DNA of 64,000 nucleotides from Paenibacillus sp. J23TS9 (GTDB lineage Bacteria; Bacillota; Bacilli; Paenibacillales; Paenibacillaceae), in NCBI RefSeq assembly GCF_018403225.1, contig NZ_BOSG01000002.1, positions 310,001 through 374,000 on the forward strand, given 5' to 3'. Shown one piece after another: positions 17,161 through 25,528 of this stretch. The translations under genes and the position numbers were made by a program. Each line of letters begins with the position of its first letter. Within the stretch, counting starts at the first letter, position 1. The notes under the pieces are model-generated. The model saw only the letters and a list, made by a program, of their open reading frames with translations, ran no database searches and had not been told where the DNA came from.

Positions 17161-18453
17161 TTACCGTTGTACCTGGATTCCGCAGTAATCCATGAGCAGC
17201 TCGCAAAACATCATATTAGCCCAGGAAAACCAGGGTCTGGTAAAATCCGCAGGATCATCAGCCCTGAAGCTCTCATGCATCAGTCCTGTGCCGGCATCCG
17301 TTTCGCTCATGACCTTCAGCAGACGCTCCTTTTCATCCGGTCGATCGTCCGTCAACCCCTGCATCGCAAGAGCAATATGCCAGACATACCCCTTGGGTGT
17401 ATGCGGACTGCCAATCCCCTCTGCAGCACTTCCCTGGTAATAATAAGGATTGTGTTTACTCAAAATAAATCGCCGTGTGTTCTGATAAACAGCAGTATCT
17501 GCTCCTCTGTACCCCAGGTAGGAAATCGATAACAAGCTCGGCACGTTGGCGTCGTCCATGAGGTTGTAATGGCCGAGGCCATCCGTTTCGTAAGCATAAA
17601 TCCTGCCGAATTCAGGATGCTCTACAATCCCAAACTGCTGAATGCCCTCGTCAATCTCCATAGCAAGCTTATTGGCTCTGCTGTATAGGGCTTCGTCCTG
17701 AAGCACCTCACGTGCGATTTCCTGAACATAACCCAGAACCACAACCGCAAACATATTGGATGGGACCAAGTAGCCGTAGTCACAGGCATCATCGCTCGGA
17801 CGAAATCCCGACCATGTCATACCGGTATAAGCCGTCTCAGCGCCTTTCCCCTCCCGTATTAACGTATCGGTAGGAACGCAATTCTTTCGCTGAAACCGGT
17901 AGCTCGATTCTGTCTCATGCCGCTGCTCTGTAATCCAGAGATCCAAAATCATCTCAGCAGCCTCTTTAAATAATTCATCGAACTGCGAGGTTCGTCCGGT
18001 ATTTTTCCAGAGCAGATAGCTGAGCTGCAGCGGATAGCAAAGGGAGTCAATCTCATATTTCCTTTCCCAGATCCATGGAGACATCTCCGTTTCATCATCC
18101 TGATGGCCATGGCCATTAGGTCCTTCATTGAAAGCGTTTGCATATGGGTCGTGTAAAATGGATCTCAGCTGTCTAGTTACCAAACCCTCGATGAGATCTG
18201 CTGTTTCCTCATCCTCTGCTGCCAGAACCAGAAAGGGCCTAACCTGTGCTGCCGAATCCCGAAGCCACATGGCGGGAATATCACCGGTAATGACGAAGGT
18301 CGTGCCGTCTGACATTCTCTTTAGTGTCGTTCCCCAGGTATTTCGGATAGCATTCCGGAAAATATTCAAAAGATGCGGCGCCTCAACCAGTCTTTCAGAC
18401 ATTCTATCGGACAAATGCCTCAAAGAGATCGGTTCTTGTCCCAATGATTCCAT
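17161..18453 (-). CDS. GH125 exo-alpha-1,6-mannosidase
   Basis: A 430-residue metal-independent exo-acting mannosidase of GH125 (formerly DUF1237). Landmarks: GDIPAMWLRDSAAQ (57-70), WIWERKYEIDSLCYP (127-141), the acid region D221/D222 in FRPSDDACDYG, and the base E394 in GLMHESF, matching Asp220/Glu393 of the Streptococcus pneumoniae enzyme as I recall it. It is cytoplasmic. It releases mannose from alpha-1,6-linked oligosaccharide ends, completing the pathway begun by GH76. It is first in the operon behind a consensus promoter, and an internal cre-like box lies at 18129-18142. Confidence 0.93.
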   Translation of the reverse strand: MESLGQEPISLRHLSDRMSERLVEAPHLLNIFRNAIRNTWGTTLKRMSDGTTFVITGDIPAMWLRDSAAQVRPFLVLAAEDEETADLIEGLVTRQLRSILHDPYANAFNEGPNGHGHQDDETEMSPWIWERKYEIDSLCYPLQLSYLLWKNTGRTSQFDELFKEAAEMILDLWITEQRHETESSYRFQRKNCVPTDTLIREGKGAETAYTGMTWSGFRPSDDACDYGYLVPSNMFAVVVLGYVQEIAREVLQDEALYSRANKLAMEIDEGIQQFGIVEHPEFGRIYAYETDGLGHYNLMDDANVPSLLSISYLGYRGADTAVYQNTRRFILSKHNPYYYQGSAAEGIGSPHTPKGYVWHIALAMQGLTDDRPDEKERLLKVMSETDAGTGLMHESFRADDPADFTRPWFSWANMMFCELLMDYCGIQVQR

Positions 18454-18701
18454 GTGTTGTTCCTCCCGTTTCTATGTAGATAAGAATCATGTATATCACA
18501 TTCATATACCAGCTTTGTTACCGCTTGCATAGACACATTATAATTTCGCAACATTAACATGTCAATATGCTTTTTATAACATTTAAACATACCAATATAA
18601 TATTTTAGGAAGGCTCGCCATCTTATCTCCATCACTGACTCCCGCGGATCGGCTTAGGAGGAAGGAATAGCCGACCGCCGACCGAAGCTTGGAAAACACA
18701 A
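18454..18701. other. Mannan operon leader and promoter region
   Basis: The interval holds the sigma-A promoter at 18537-18565 and a ~75-nt leader. Upstream AT-rich sequence contains ATGTT-type repeats (minus strand ATGTTTAAATGTT at about 18579-18591, and ATGTTAATGTT inside the promoter spacer). ATGTTTAA recurs before the GntR gene, so these are weak candidates for its operator. No ORF is apparent. Confidence 0.45.
18537..18565 (-). promoter_or_regulatory. Consensus sigma-A promoter of the mannan operon
   Basis: Minus strand TTGACA (18560-18565), a 17-bp spacer, then TATAAT (18537-18542): a perfect housekeeping promoter, with transcription expected near 18530. A promoter this strong needs a repressor, consistent with the GntR-type gene upstream. 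Confidence 0.9.
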
Positions 18702-18742
18702 AAAAAAGGAATGCCATTCATGCAGAATGGCATTCCTTTTTT
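18702..18742 (-). terminator. Terminator of the GntR-type regulator gene
   Basis: A stem of 16 bp (AAAAAGGAATGCCATT at 18703-18718 with 18726-18741) and a 7-base loop, flanked by A- and T-runs. It lies directly after the regulator stop codon and works in either direction. Confidence 0.9.
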
Positions 18743-18757
18743 ATATTTGGACCCTGA

Positions 18758-19918
18758 TTATTTTTTGCGGACCGGGCCTGTCGAGGATCCGGTGATCAGC
18801 TCGGCATCCAGCAAAATTTTATTGGGTACGCTCTCTCCGTTTCTCAGCTTAAGGACATTTTCGAAGGCCAGTCTGCCCATCTCTTCCTGCTTTTGACGCA
18901 TATGGGTAAACAGAAATCCCCCGGCATAATCCGGACTGTCGAAGCAAACGATCGACAAATCCTCCGGAATCCGCAGACCGGACTCCCGTGCGGCTTCATA
19001 TGCCAGCTGGGCAATGTTGTGCTCCATCGCGAACAGTGCCGTAATTTTGGGATGCTCCCGTAAATGCTTCTTGATGTTCTCCTTTTCCTTTTCCTTATTC
19101 TCGGGAACAAAAGCAGTCGGAAGCGTAGCCGTAATATGATCCATCCATAGCCGGCGGTCCACAACGATGCCGCTTTCAGCATGTGCCTGAATGAAGCCCT
19201 CAATCCGCTCCTCGATGGCCGTTGTATCCTGCGGAGGTCCCGTCATCAAGGCAATATGGGTATGTCCGAGTTCAAAAAGATGCTTGATCATCTGCTTCGT
19301 TGCCGCTGCATTATTGGTGCTGATCGAACTCGCAGAAACGCCCTTTAAATGACGGTCCAGCAGCACAAACGGATATTGGCTGATGACAAGCTTCAATATT
19401 TCGGCATTAAAATACTCTCCCTGCGCAGGGAAAATAATCAGCCCATCGACGCCAAGCTCCAGTAGACCCTGAATGGCCTCCTGTTCATTGGCAGGCACTC
19501 CAAGCGATCTTCTAAGGATCAAATAACTGTCATGCTGCCGGGATGCTTCTTCCATTCCATATACAAGGCCGGTGCCGTAGCTGTCGCCAAAGTCCGTCAT
19601 CACGAGCCCGATCAGCAGCTTTCCGTTCTCGCGACGCGGCTTGGTGATTACGCCGGTTGCACTGCCTGGAGAAGCATCAGCAGAGCCGAAATGCTCGGAA
19701 ACAAATGAGCCCCTGCCGGGTTGTCTGACAATATATCCTTCCTGAGTCAGCATTTCCAAAGCCTTTTTGCTGGTAATCCGGCTTACATTATAAGCTTCGC
19801 CCAATTCCTTCTCGGAAGGAATCCGCTCGCCGGGTACGTATTTACCGGATGCGATCTGTTCGCGCAGCGCTTCAAATATTTGCTCATACATCGGTTTTGA
19901 GGATGATTCATGCGACAT
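18758..19918 (-). CDS. GntR/LacI-hybrid (AraR-type) transcriptional regulator
   Basis: A 386-residue repressor with an N-terminal GntR winged helix (PMYEQIFEALREQIASGKY, then GERIPSEKELGEAYNVSR) and a LacI-type sensor domain from about residue 95 (LLIGLVMTDFGDSYGTGL; ALFAMEHNIAQLAYE; DLSIVCFDSPDYAGG). This is the AraR architecture. Its place immediately upstream of the GH125-importer-GH76 run on the same strand suggests it senses a manno-oligosaccharide. The start at 19918 follows GGAGGGGG; the ATG at 19945 lacks a ribosome site. A possible promoter on its own side is TTCACA-17-TATATT near 20010-20040. Confidence 0.93.
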   Translation of the reverse strand: MSHESSSKPMYEQIFEALREQIASGKYVPGERIPSEKELGEAYNVSRITSKKALEMLTQEGYIVRQPGRGSFVSEHFGSADASPGSATGVITKPRRENGKLLIGLVMTDFGDSYGTGLVYGMEEASRQHDSYLILRRSLGVPANEQEAIQGLLELGVDGLIIFPAQGEYFNAEILKLVISQYPFVLLDRHLKGVSASSISTNNAAATKQMIKHLFELGHTHIALMTGPPQDTTAIEERIEGFIQAHAESGIVVDRRLWMDHITATLPTAFVPENKEKEKENIKKHLREHPKITALFAMEHNIAQLAYEAARESGLRIPEDLSIVCFDSPDYAGGFLFTHMRQKQEEMGRLAFENVLKLRNGESVPNKILLDAELITGSSTGPVRKK

Positions 19919-20121
19919 GGTATAGCCCCCTCCATAAGAAAACATCTAGCCCGTCAGGGATAGATGGGCCTAATTTATCTTAAACATCTGTAAAAACATT
20001 ATATAATAATATATCATGTTATATCGCCTTTGTGAATAGTTATTCAGCTTTGCTAAAATATGCAATGACGGCTAACATTTATTTCATAATTACAAGCTAA
20101 TGCGAATGGAGGTATTTGAAA

Positions 20122-20568
20122 ATGAATAATCAACGTGTTAGGGAAATTCAAGTGATGGATTATCCTGATATTTATTTGTTAAATCAAGACTTTAATCCGA
20201 ATCTATATTTATTTTCCGAAGAAAAAGTAAAAGAAAGGATTGAAGTCATTACAAAAACTACAAAAGATATCATCTTTGTTTGCGAGCAAAACAAGGAGGT
20301 CATCGGATATATTCACGGAAGCCCCTATGAACTGCTTTTTTCCGAGTCATTAGTTAACGTCCTGGGGTTTGTTGTTAAAAAAGAGTATCGAAACCAGGGT
20401 ATAGGGAGCATGCTGATCGATCATCTTGAGAGTTGGGGAAAGAAGAATGGATTTTCCGGGATGAAATTACTGTCCCACCCAAGCAGAGTCCACGCTCATA
20501 GGTTCTACGAGCGACGCGACTATGTCTTTACCAAGGATCAAAAAAACTTTATCAAAACGTTCAAGTAA
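20122..20568 (+). CDS. GNAT-family N-acetyltransferase
   Basis: A 148-residue acetyltransferase with the acetyl-CoA signature VKKEYRNQGIGSMLIDHLE (R/Q-x-x-G-x-G/A) at about 88-106 and the C-terminal HRFYERRDYVFTKDQKNF strand. Substrate unknown. The gene is markedly AT-richer at its 5' end than its neighbours. GGAGG lies nine bases before the ATG. Confidence 0.85.
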   Translation: MNNQRVREIQVMDYPDIYLLNQDFNPNLYLFSEEKVKERIEVITKTTKDIIFVCEQNKEVIGYIHGSPYELLFSESLVNVLGFVVKKEYRNQGIGSMLIDHLESWGKKNGFSGMKLLSHPSRVHAHRFYERRDYVFTKDQKNFIKTFK

Positions 20569-20674
20569 AAAAGAACAAAATAAAGAGCGCCCCCGATCCC
20601 GAAGACGCCCTTGTCATGGTTTACCCGCCATGTGGCGGATTCAAACTCTTTTTCTGAAAAATTTTCGTAAATGT

Positions 20675-21418
20675 CTATACTTCTTTCATTTTAAAATACA
20701 CCCAGCCAAAGATAAAGAAAACGACAAAGCTGCCCAGCACGGTTATCATCAGGTTCTCGAACGGCAAATTCAGTGCACCAAAACCTCCGCCCTCCATCGC
20801 ATTTCCGGGTAGGCTAGCCAGCAGCGGCTGTGCCCAAGGGTAAAAGGGACCAAACGTAGAGGAGTTTGCAACCAGAATATTCGGTATTGTTAACGTAACA
20901 TTCAGCGCGAGCGGCGCGGCAAAGCTGCTCCACATCATGGACATAGCCAGCTGCAATGCGGCTAACGGGAGGCAAGCGATCCAGCCCCCCAGGATGCTCC
21001 GCAGCATGATATCCCATTCTACCGGAGCATGGATTCCTTTAATGAAGCCCACCAGAAACACCGCTACTGCAAGCAGCAGCTGAGTGATCGCCAGCATAAC
21101 AGCCACGACCGTATATTTGGCAAAATATACGCCTGTACGCGTGACCGGCAGAACGAGGAGCTGCTTCCACCCGCCTCCGCTATGCTCATAACGGCAGATA
21201 AAGGCAGCAAAAATGCCCGACATAATCGGCATGAACAGCATGGCATGCACCATACTCATGACCATCATCAGCGTGATCCAGGGCATGGACGATCCATCGA
21301 TGTTGGAGAGCAGCCCGATCAATACGGCTATGAGCGGACTAATCAGCATGAGGAGAACGATATAGGAGCGCGACATTTTAAGCCGCTCGGAAGATAATAC
21401 TTTGAAATAGCCTCCCAT
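20675..21418 (-). CDS. ABC-2 permease, lantibiotic-immunity (LanG/BcrB-like) type
   Basis: A 247-residue six-helix permease. The N-terminal amphipathic stretch FKVLSSERLKMSRSYIVLLM and the SGGGWKQLLVLPVTRTGVYFAKY loop match the MutG/EpiG/SpaG-type family. It is the second permease of the three-gene exporter and directly abuts its partner. Inferred role: removing a membrane-active peptide antibiotic from the bilayer. Confidence 0.85.
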   Translation of the reverse strand: MGGYFKVLSSERLKMSRSYIVLLMLISPLIAVLIGLLSNIDGSSMPWITLMMVMSMVHAMLFMPIMSGIFAAFICRYEHSGGGWKQLLVLPVTRTGVYFAKYTVVAVMLAITQLLLAVAVFLVGFIKGIHAPVEWDIMLRSILGGWIACLPLAALQLAMSMMWSSFAAPLALNVTLTIPNILVANSSTFGPFYPWAQPLLASLPGNAMEGGGFGALNLPFENLMITVLGSFVVFFIFGWVYFKMKEV

Positions 21419-22138
21419 TTAGTCCACATCCTTTCTGACAAAATGGCCTGTCCCGAACAGGTAGATGACGATGAACAGGATAATTCCCGCCGCCACCGGC
21501 ATGGCAGGCTTTGCATAGTAAGCGAGAAACGGCCACGCCAAAGGCAGCAGATCCGGATAATTCGCGGAAAACATCGTTGCGATGGCAGCGGTGATGCCGA
21601 TCATAATCGGCAGGGCTTGGTTTTTGAAAGTTAAAGACAGATACAGCTGCAGCGCCAGCATCGGCAAAGCTCCAAGGAAAGGGAGGAACGACAGCTTCAA
21701 AATCTTCAGATACGGAATATGCTCCATGCTGAAACCCAAAGCCAGCCCAAGCCCGATTGTTCCGGCAAACAGCAGCACGCAAGCAGCTGTTAACGCAATA
21801 ACTCCAACCAGATACTTGGATGTAAAGACGGCCGTTCTGGAAATCGGCAGCGCCAGCAGCTGTTTCCATGAATTGTTCAGATGTTCCACGTTCGCAATCT
21901 GGGAAGCAATCAATGTCGCCCCAAGGACGAGCGCAATCGGTACGAAGGAGAATATTTCCCCCACCAGACCTCCCCATTCATCACCTTTATATATGTTTCC
22001 TACGAGATAATCATAACGAAGCCCAAAGTTCAAAGCCTGCATGGCAATCAGCCCGAGCGACCCCAGGATGACCAGAAACCATATGCCCCGCTTGCGTATT
22101 TTCAGGAGGTCCGCTGATAGTGCCCTTCCGACCATCAC
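21419..22138 (-). CDS. ABC-2 permease, lantibiotic-immunity (LanE-like) type
   Basis: A 239-residue six-helix permease with the same family loop (NNSWKQLLALPISRTAVFTSKY, about 90-111) as the next gene, showing that the two are paralogues. The start overlaps the ATPase stop by 4 bp (ATGA at 22135-22138), indicating translational coupling. Confidence 0.86.
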   Translation of the reverse strand: MMVGRALSADLLKIRKRGIWFLVILGSLGLIAMQALNFGLRYDYLVGNIYKGDEWGGLVGEIFSFVPIALVLGATLIASQIANVEHLNNSWKQLLALPISRTAVFTSKYLVGVIALTAACVLLFAGTIGLGLALGFSMEHIPYLKILKLSFLPFLGALPMLALQLYLSLTFKNQALPIMIGITAAIATMFSANYPDLLPLAWPFLAYYAKPAMPVAAGIILFIVIYLFGTGHFVRKDVD

Positions 22139-23049
22139 TGGAATCCCCCCTGCTCAATGACCTGCATAAAGATATCCTCCAGGGACTGACGCTTCTCTTC
22201 CACCCGGTAAATCGCATGGTTGTTATCCACCAGCCTTTTGACGAGCAAAGCCACCTCCGGATCGCTAAGCTGCTCCAGCTTCAGACCACCGTTCTCCAGC
22301 TGTCCGGCATAGCCTTGACCCCGTACCAGCTGCAGCGCTTCCTGCGGCTCGGACACCACGAGACGGAAACCGCTGGATGCCTGCTGCTGCAGATTGCTGA
22401 TCGTATCCTGGAAAACCATTTCCCCTTCACGGATGATGCCAACCGTTCCTGCCATCTGCTCCACTTCAGATAACAGGTGACTTGAGACGAGCACAGTAAT
22501 GCCATGCTGCTTCGGCATGCTGCGGATCAATTCGCGGATCTCATGGATTCCCTCCGGATCCAGGCCGTTGGTTGGTTCATCCAGGATCAGCAGTTCCGGG
22601 TTTCCCAGGAGGGCCGTTGCGATGCCAAGACGCTGCTTCATCCCAAGCGAATAGCCCTTCACCGGACGCTTTGCATCCTTGGTGAGGGAAACAATGCTCA
22701 GCACTTCATCAATGCGCGATTTCGGTACATCCAGGATACGCCGGACCGCCTCGAGATTCTGCACCGCCGTTAAATGGCCGTAGTTCGACGGGTATTCCAC
22801 CAGCGAGCCGATTTTCCGCAAAATATTCAGCTTATCCTTTTTCAAATCCTTGCCGAACATTTGGATGGAACCCATCGTCGGACGGATCAATCCGAGAAGC
22901 ATACGAATGGTCGTCGTTTTGCCGGCGCCATTGGGCCCGAGAAAACCGTAGATTTCCCCTCTGGCAATTTCCAGGTTCAAATGGCGCACAGCATAACGCC
23001 CGCCATATTTCTTATTTAAATCTCTCGTTTGAATGACAAGTTCACTCAC
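22135..23049 (-). CDS. ABC ATPase, lantibiotic/bacitracin immunity (LanF/BcrA-like) type
   Basis: A 304-residue ATPase: Walker A GPNGAGKT (about 39-46), signature SLGMKQRLGIA, Walker B LLILDEPTNGLDP, H-loop SSHLLSE. At the usual Q-loop it reads IGSLVEYPSNYGHLT, with Glu replacing Gln. This 'E-loop' is described for LanF immunity ATPases. It is first gene of the exporter operon, downstream of a two-component system and a strong hairpin. Confidence 0.9.
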   Translation of the reverse strand: MSELVIQTRDLNKKYGGRYAVRHLNLEIARGEIYGFLGPNGAGKTTTIRMLLGLIRPTMGSIQMFGKDLKKDKLNILRKIGSLVEYPSNYGHLTAVQNLEAVRRILDVPKSRIDEVLSIVSLTKDAKRPVKGYSLGMKQRLGIATALLGNPELLILDEPTNGLDPEGIHEIRELIRSMPKQHGITVLVSSHLLSEVEQMAGTVGIIREGEMVFQDTISNLQQQASSGFRLVVSEPQEALQLVRGQGYAGQLENGGLKLEQLSDPEVALLVKRLVDNNHAIYRVEEKRQSLEDIFMQVIEQGGFQ

Positions 23050-23097
23050 GATTAATCACCTCGGAAACTATATTAGTCCCCCAAGGTTAAAAGACAG

Positions 23098-23136
23098 ACA
23101 GCCCCAAGTTTAAATTTCGTTTAAACTTGGGGCTGT
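23098..23136 (-). terminator. 17-bp perfect hairpin between two-component genes and exporter operon
   Basis: Bases 23098-23114 pair without mismatch with 23120-23136 around a TTTCG loop. CTTTTAA follows on the minus strand. It probably ends the kinase transcript. The same sequence lies just upstream of a possible exporter -10 (TAATAT near 23070), so an operator or attenuator role is also possible. Confidence 0.7.
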
Positions 23137-23148
23137 ACCTATTAAACT

Positions 23149-24591
23149 CTATCCTTTCAGCTTAAGCCCGGGCTCACTTCCCGAGGCGGGATAAATAAGA
23201 ATGTTCGTGCCTCCACTGGTACTGCTGATATCCATCACAATTCCCATTTCTCTCGTCAGGAAACCGACAATGGCAAGCCCGATCCCTGCTCCCTTGTCAC
23301 CGGATGAAGCTTCCATCCCTTGGCCTTTATCGGAAATGAGGATGGCCGTTTGTCCGCCGGGCAGCGCCCGGGCATGCAGCCCGATATATTGCCCGCTGCG
23401 GGCATGCCTGACGGCGTTCTGGAACAGGTTATCCAGAATCCTGCGGAACCACTGCGGATCGATGATCCAGAACAGGGGCTCCTCGGGAAGATCGATATCC
23501 GCTTCAAAGCCCTCCTTTTCCCAAAGCGGGTACCACGCAGCCGCACTCTCCCTGACAATGCGGAGCACGTCGCACCGTTCAGGATCAAGGGTGTATTTGC
23601 CGCTGGTCAGCAAATTGTAAGACAGCAGATTGTCGATGAGGCCGGACAAATCCCCGAGCTTGGTTTCCGTCAGCTTCAGCAGCTGCCGCCCCTTGTCCGA
23701 CAGCTGCTCCTTCTGGAGCGAATACACATGACTGCGAATCACAGTGAGCGGCGTTCTTAGATCATGCGACAGGTTGGCGATGAGCCGCTTGCGCAGCTCC
23801 TCTTCCTCGCGCTCGCGCCTTTGGCTGCTGCCCAGCCGAACGACCATACCGTTGAAGGCATGTTCCAGTTGGCCGATTTCATCCGTCTTTTTGATCAGGA
23901 TCGGATTGGGCAGATTGCTGCCGTCCTGCACCGTCATCGCCGATTGAAGACGAAGCAGCCGTCTGCGCATGTTCACGAAGAACATCCACGAGACCGCGAT
24001 GAACAGCAGAAACATCAGCAAAATAATGCCGAAGAAAATCATCGAGGTCCGCGCGGACATTTCATAGCCGGCTGTCCTCAGCTCCGATCTCGAAACCTGC
24101 ATCACCATGAACCCTTGTTTCAGCTTTTGATCATCGCCGATAAACGCGATGACGGAAAACTGCTGCGTTGCTTCCCTGTAGCGTTTCATGTAGGCGACGG
24201 CATCCGCGGCTTCCCAGGTTTGGGGAAGCTTGAGCTTGCTCGTCCCGGGCTGCCGTACCCGCGACTTCGCATCCACCCAGAACATGTCCACTTTCGAATA
24301 AGCCGCATGGAGCTCGCCGATCCTGGCATCGATCTGTTCCGGCGTGTTTCCCTTCAGCCTTTTGGCTTCCCTATGCCACATATCTTCCAGACGCATGGTT
24401 GTGTAGGGATCATTCTTCGCCTCCGGCTCCGGAGAAATATTGCCGACGATTATGCTCTGCACGAATTGATAGCCGACAAGCGAGGCGGGGAACACGACCG
24501 GAATGAACAACAGTGCGATGACGATGATGAGCAAGTACCTGGAGAGCAGCGAGCCCCGGAAACGGGATTTAGGCAGCTTCTCCTTCCTCAT
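23149..24591 (-). CDS. Sensor histidine kinase of the peptide-exporter system
   Basis: A 480-residue kinase. Membrane helices at about 18-48 and 184-206 flank a ~135-residue extracytoplasmic sensor domain. HAMP at about 206-258, dimerisation helix with H276 in LSHDLRTPL, N-box DNLFQNAVRHA, and G-boxes SDKGQGM and GAGIGLAI. The start overlaps the regulator stop by 4 bp. The large sensor is unlike the short-loop BceS kinases. Inferred to sense a cell-envelope-active peptide and to control the exporter downstream. Confidence 0.92.
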   Translation of the reverse strand: MRKEKLPKSRFRGSLLSRYLLIIVIALLFIPVVFPASLVGYQFVQSIIVGNISPEPEAKNDPYTTMRLEDMWHREAKRLKGNTPEQIDARIGELHAAYSKVDMFWVDAKSRVRQPGTSKLKLPQTWEAADAVAYMKRYREATQQFSVIAFIGDDQKLKQGFMVMQVSRSELRTAGYEMSARTSMIFFGIILLMFLLFIAVSWMFFVNMRRRLLRLQSAMTVQDGSNLPNPILIKKTDEIGQLEHAFNGMVVRLGSSQRREREEEELRKRLIANLSHDLRTPLTVIRSHVYSLQKEQLSDKGRQLLKLTETKLGDLSGLIDNLLSYNLLTSGKYTLDPERCDVLRIVRESAAAWYPLWEKEGFEADIDLPEEPLFWIIDPQWFRRILDNLFQNAVRHARSGQYIGLHARALPGGQTAILISDKGQGMEASSGDKGAGIGLAIVGFLTREMGIVMDISSTSGGTNILIYPASGSEPGLKLKG

Positions 24592-25262
24592 GCCTTCACC
24601 CGGTAACCAACACCGCGCACCGTCTCGATGATCTCCGGATTGGCCGGATCACGCTCCAGCTTCTCCCGCAAATACCGGATATGAACCATCAGTGTCTTGT
24701 CTCCGTCCAAATAAGGATCGCCCCATACGCCCTCATAGATCTGCTCTTTGGTCAGAATTTGCCCGAGATGGCGGAGCAGATAAGTAAAGATTTGAAACTG
24801 CTTGCCTGTTAGCAGAATTTCCTCGCCATTGTCATTGTTCACGATCCGGTTCTCCCGTTCATATACGAGCAGATGTTTTAGCACAAGCGGTTCCGTCGAG
24901 TAGGATCCGGAGCGGCGCAGCAGCACCTCGATCCTGGCTGCAAGCTCATCCGGATGAAACGGCTTGGTCAAATAATCGTCAGCGAACTGAAGCCCCTCCA
25001 GCTTATCGTCAATGGAGGTTCTGGCGGACAACATCAGGATCGGCAAGTCGGGATAGGCCTTCTTAAGCCGCTGTCCGACCGTGAATCCGTCCAGCCCCGG
25101 CAGCATCACATCCAGAATGACCAAGCGGCATCCTGCTGCCTGCTCCACAGCCCGCTCCCCATTTTGAAGCCAAGTCACCTCATAGCCCCGTCCACCTAAA
25201 TCTTCATTCACCCATGAGCCGATTTCGGCGTCATCTTCGATATATAACAAATGGATCCCCAA
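24588..25262 (-). CDS. OmpR-family response regulator
   Basis: A 224-residue regulator: receiver domain with acidic pair E9/D10/D11 and phospho-acceptor D51 in VILDVMLPG, Lys in YLTKPFHPDEL, and a C-terminal winged helix (LTGKQFQIFTYLLRH ... VHIRYLREKLE ... GVGYRV). I place the start at TTG 25262, after AGAGAGG and at normal family length. In-frame ATG 25295 and the ORF limit 25328 are alternatives with poorer ribosome sites. Confidence 0.9.
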   Translation of the reverse strand: MGIHLLYIEDDAEIGSWVNEDLGGRGYEVTWLQNGERAVEQAAGCRLVILDVMLPGLDGFTVGQRLKKAYPDLPILMLSARTSIDDKLEGLQFADDYLTKPFHPDELAARIEVLLRRSGSYSTEPLVLKHLLVYERENRIVNNDNGEEILLTGKQFQIFTYLLRHLGQILTKEQIYEGVWGDPYLDGDKTLMVHIRYLREKLERDPANPEIIETVRGVGYRVKA

Positions 25263-25406
25263 TATATTTCCATCCTCTCTAATATCCCAGGCCATCTTAT
25301 TTCCGGGTTGTATGCCCAATAAAATCATGGTATATTCTACATGTCAGGCAGCGCGAATGCTGTCACACCGACACTATCAATTTAAAGGCTATGCTACCTT
25401 AAAATC

Positions 25407-25457
25407 AAGGTACAACCTCGAAGACTCATTATGAGTCCCAGGGTTGTACCTTTTTTA
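25407..25457 (+). terminator. Orphan terminator-like hairpin in the neopullulanase leader
   Basis: AAGGTACAACC (25407-25417) pairs with GGTTGTACCTT (25442-25452), followed by TTTTTT. The loop holds a second palindrome, GACTC-ATTAT-GAGTC. No plus-strand gene lies upstream, so the structure sits between the divergent start region and the neopullulanase ATG. Confidence 0.7.
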
Positions 25458-25528
25458 TATATACCGGGAAACGATATGACCCCCAGAAGGAGACGCAGTC
25501 GTTTCTGCCAAATCGAGGAGGAAAATCT

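Noticed and set aside
20599..20640. GC-rich hairpin (CCGCCA/TGGCGG) as a terminator between the GNAT and exporter genes.
   Set aside because: Short stem, two-base loop and no adjacent T-run; left unannotated.
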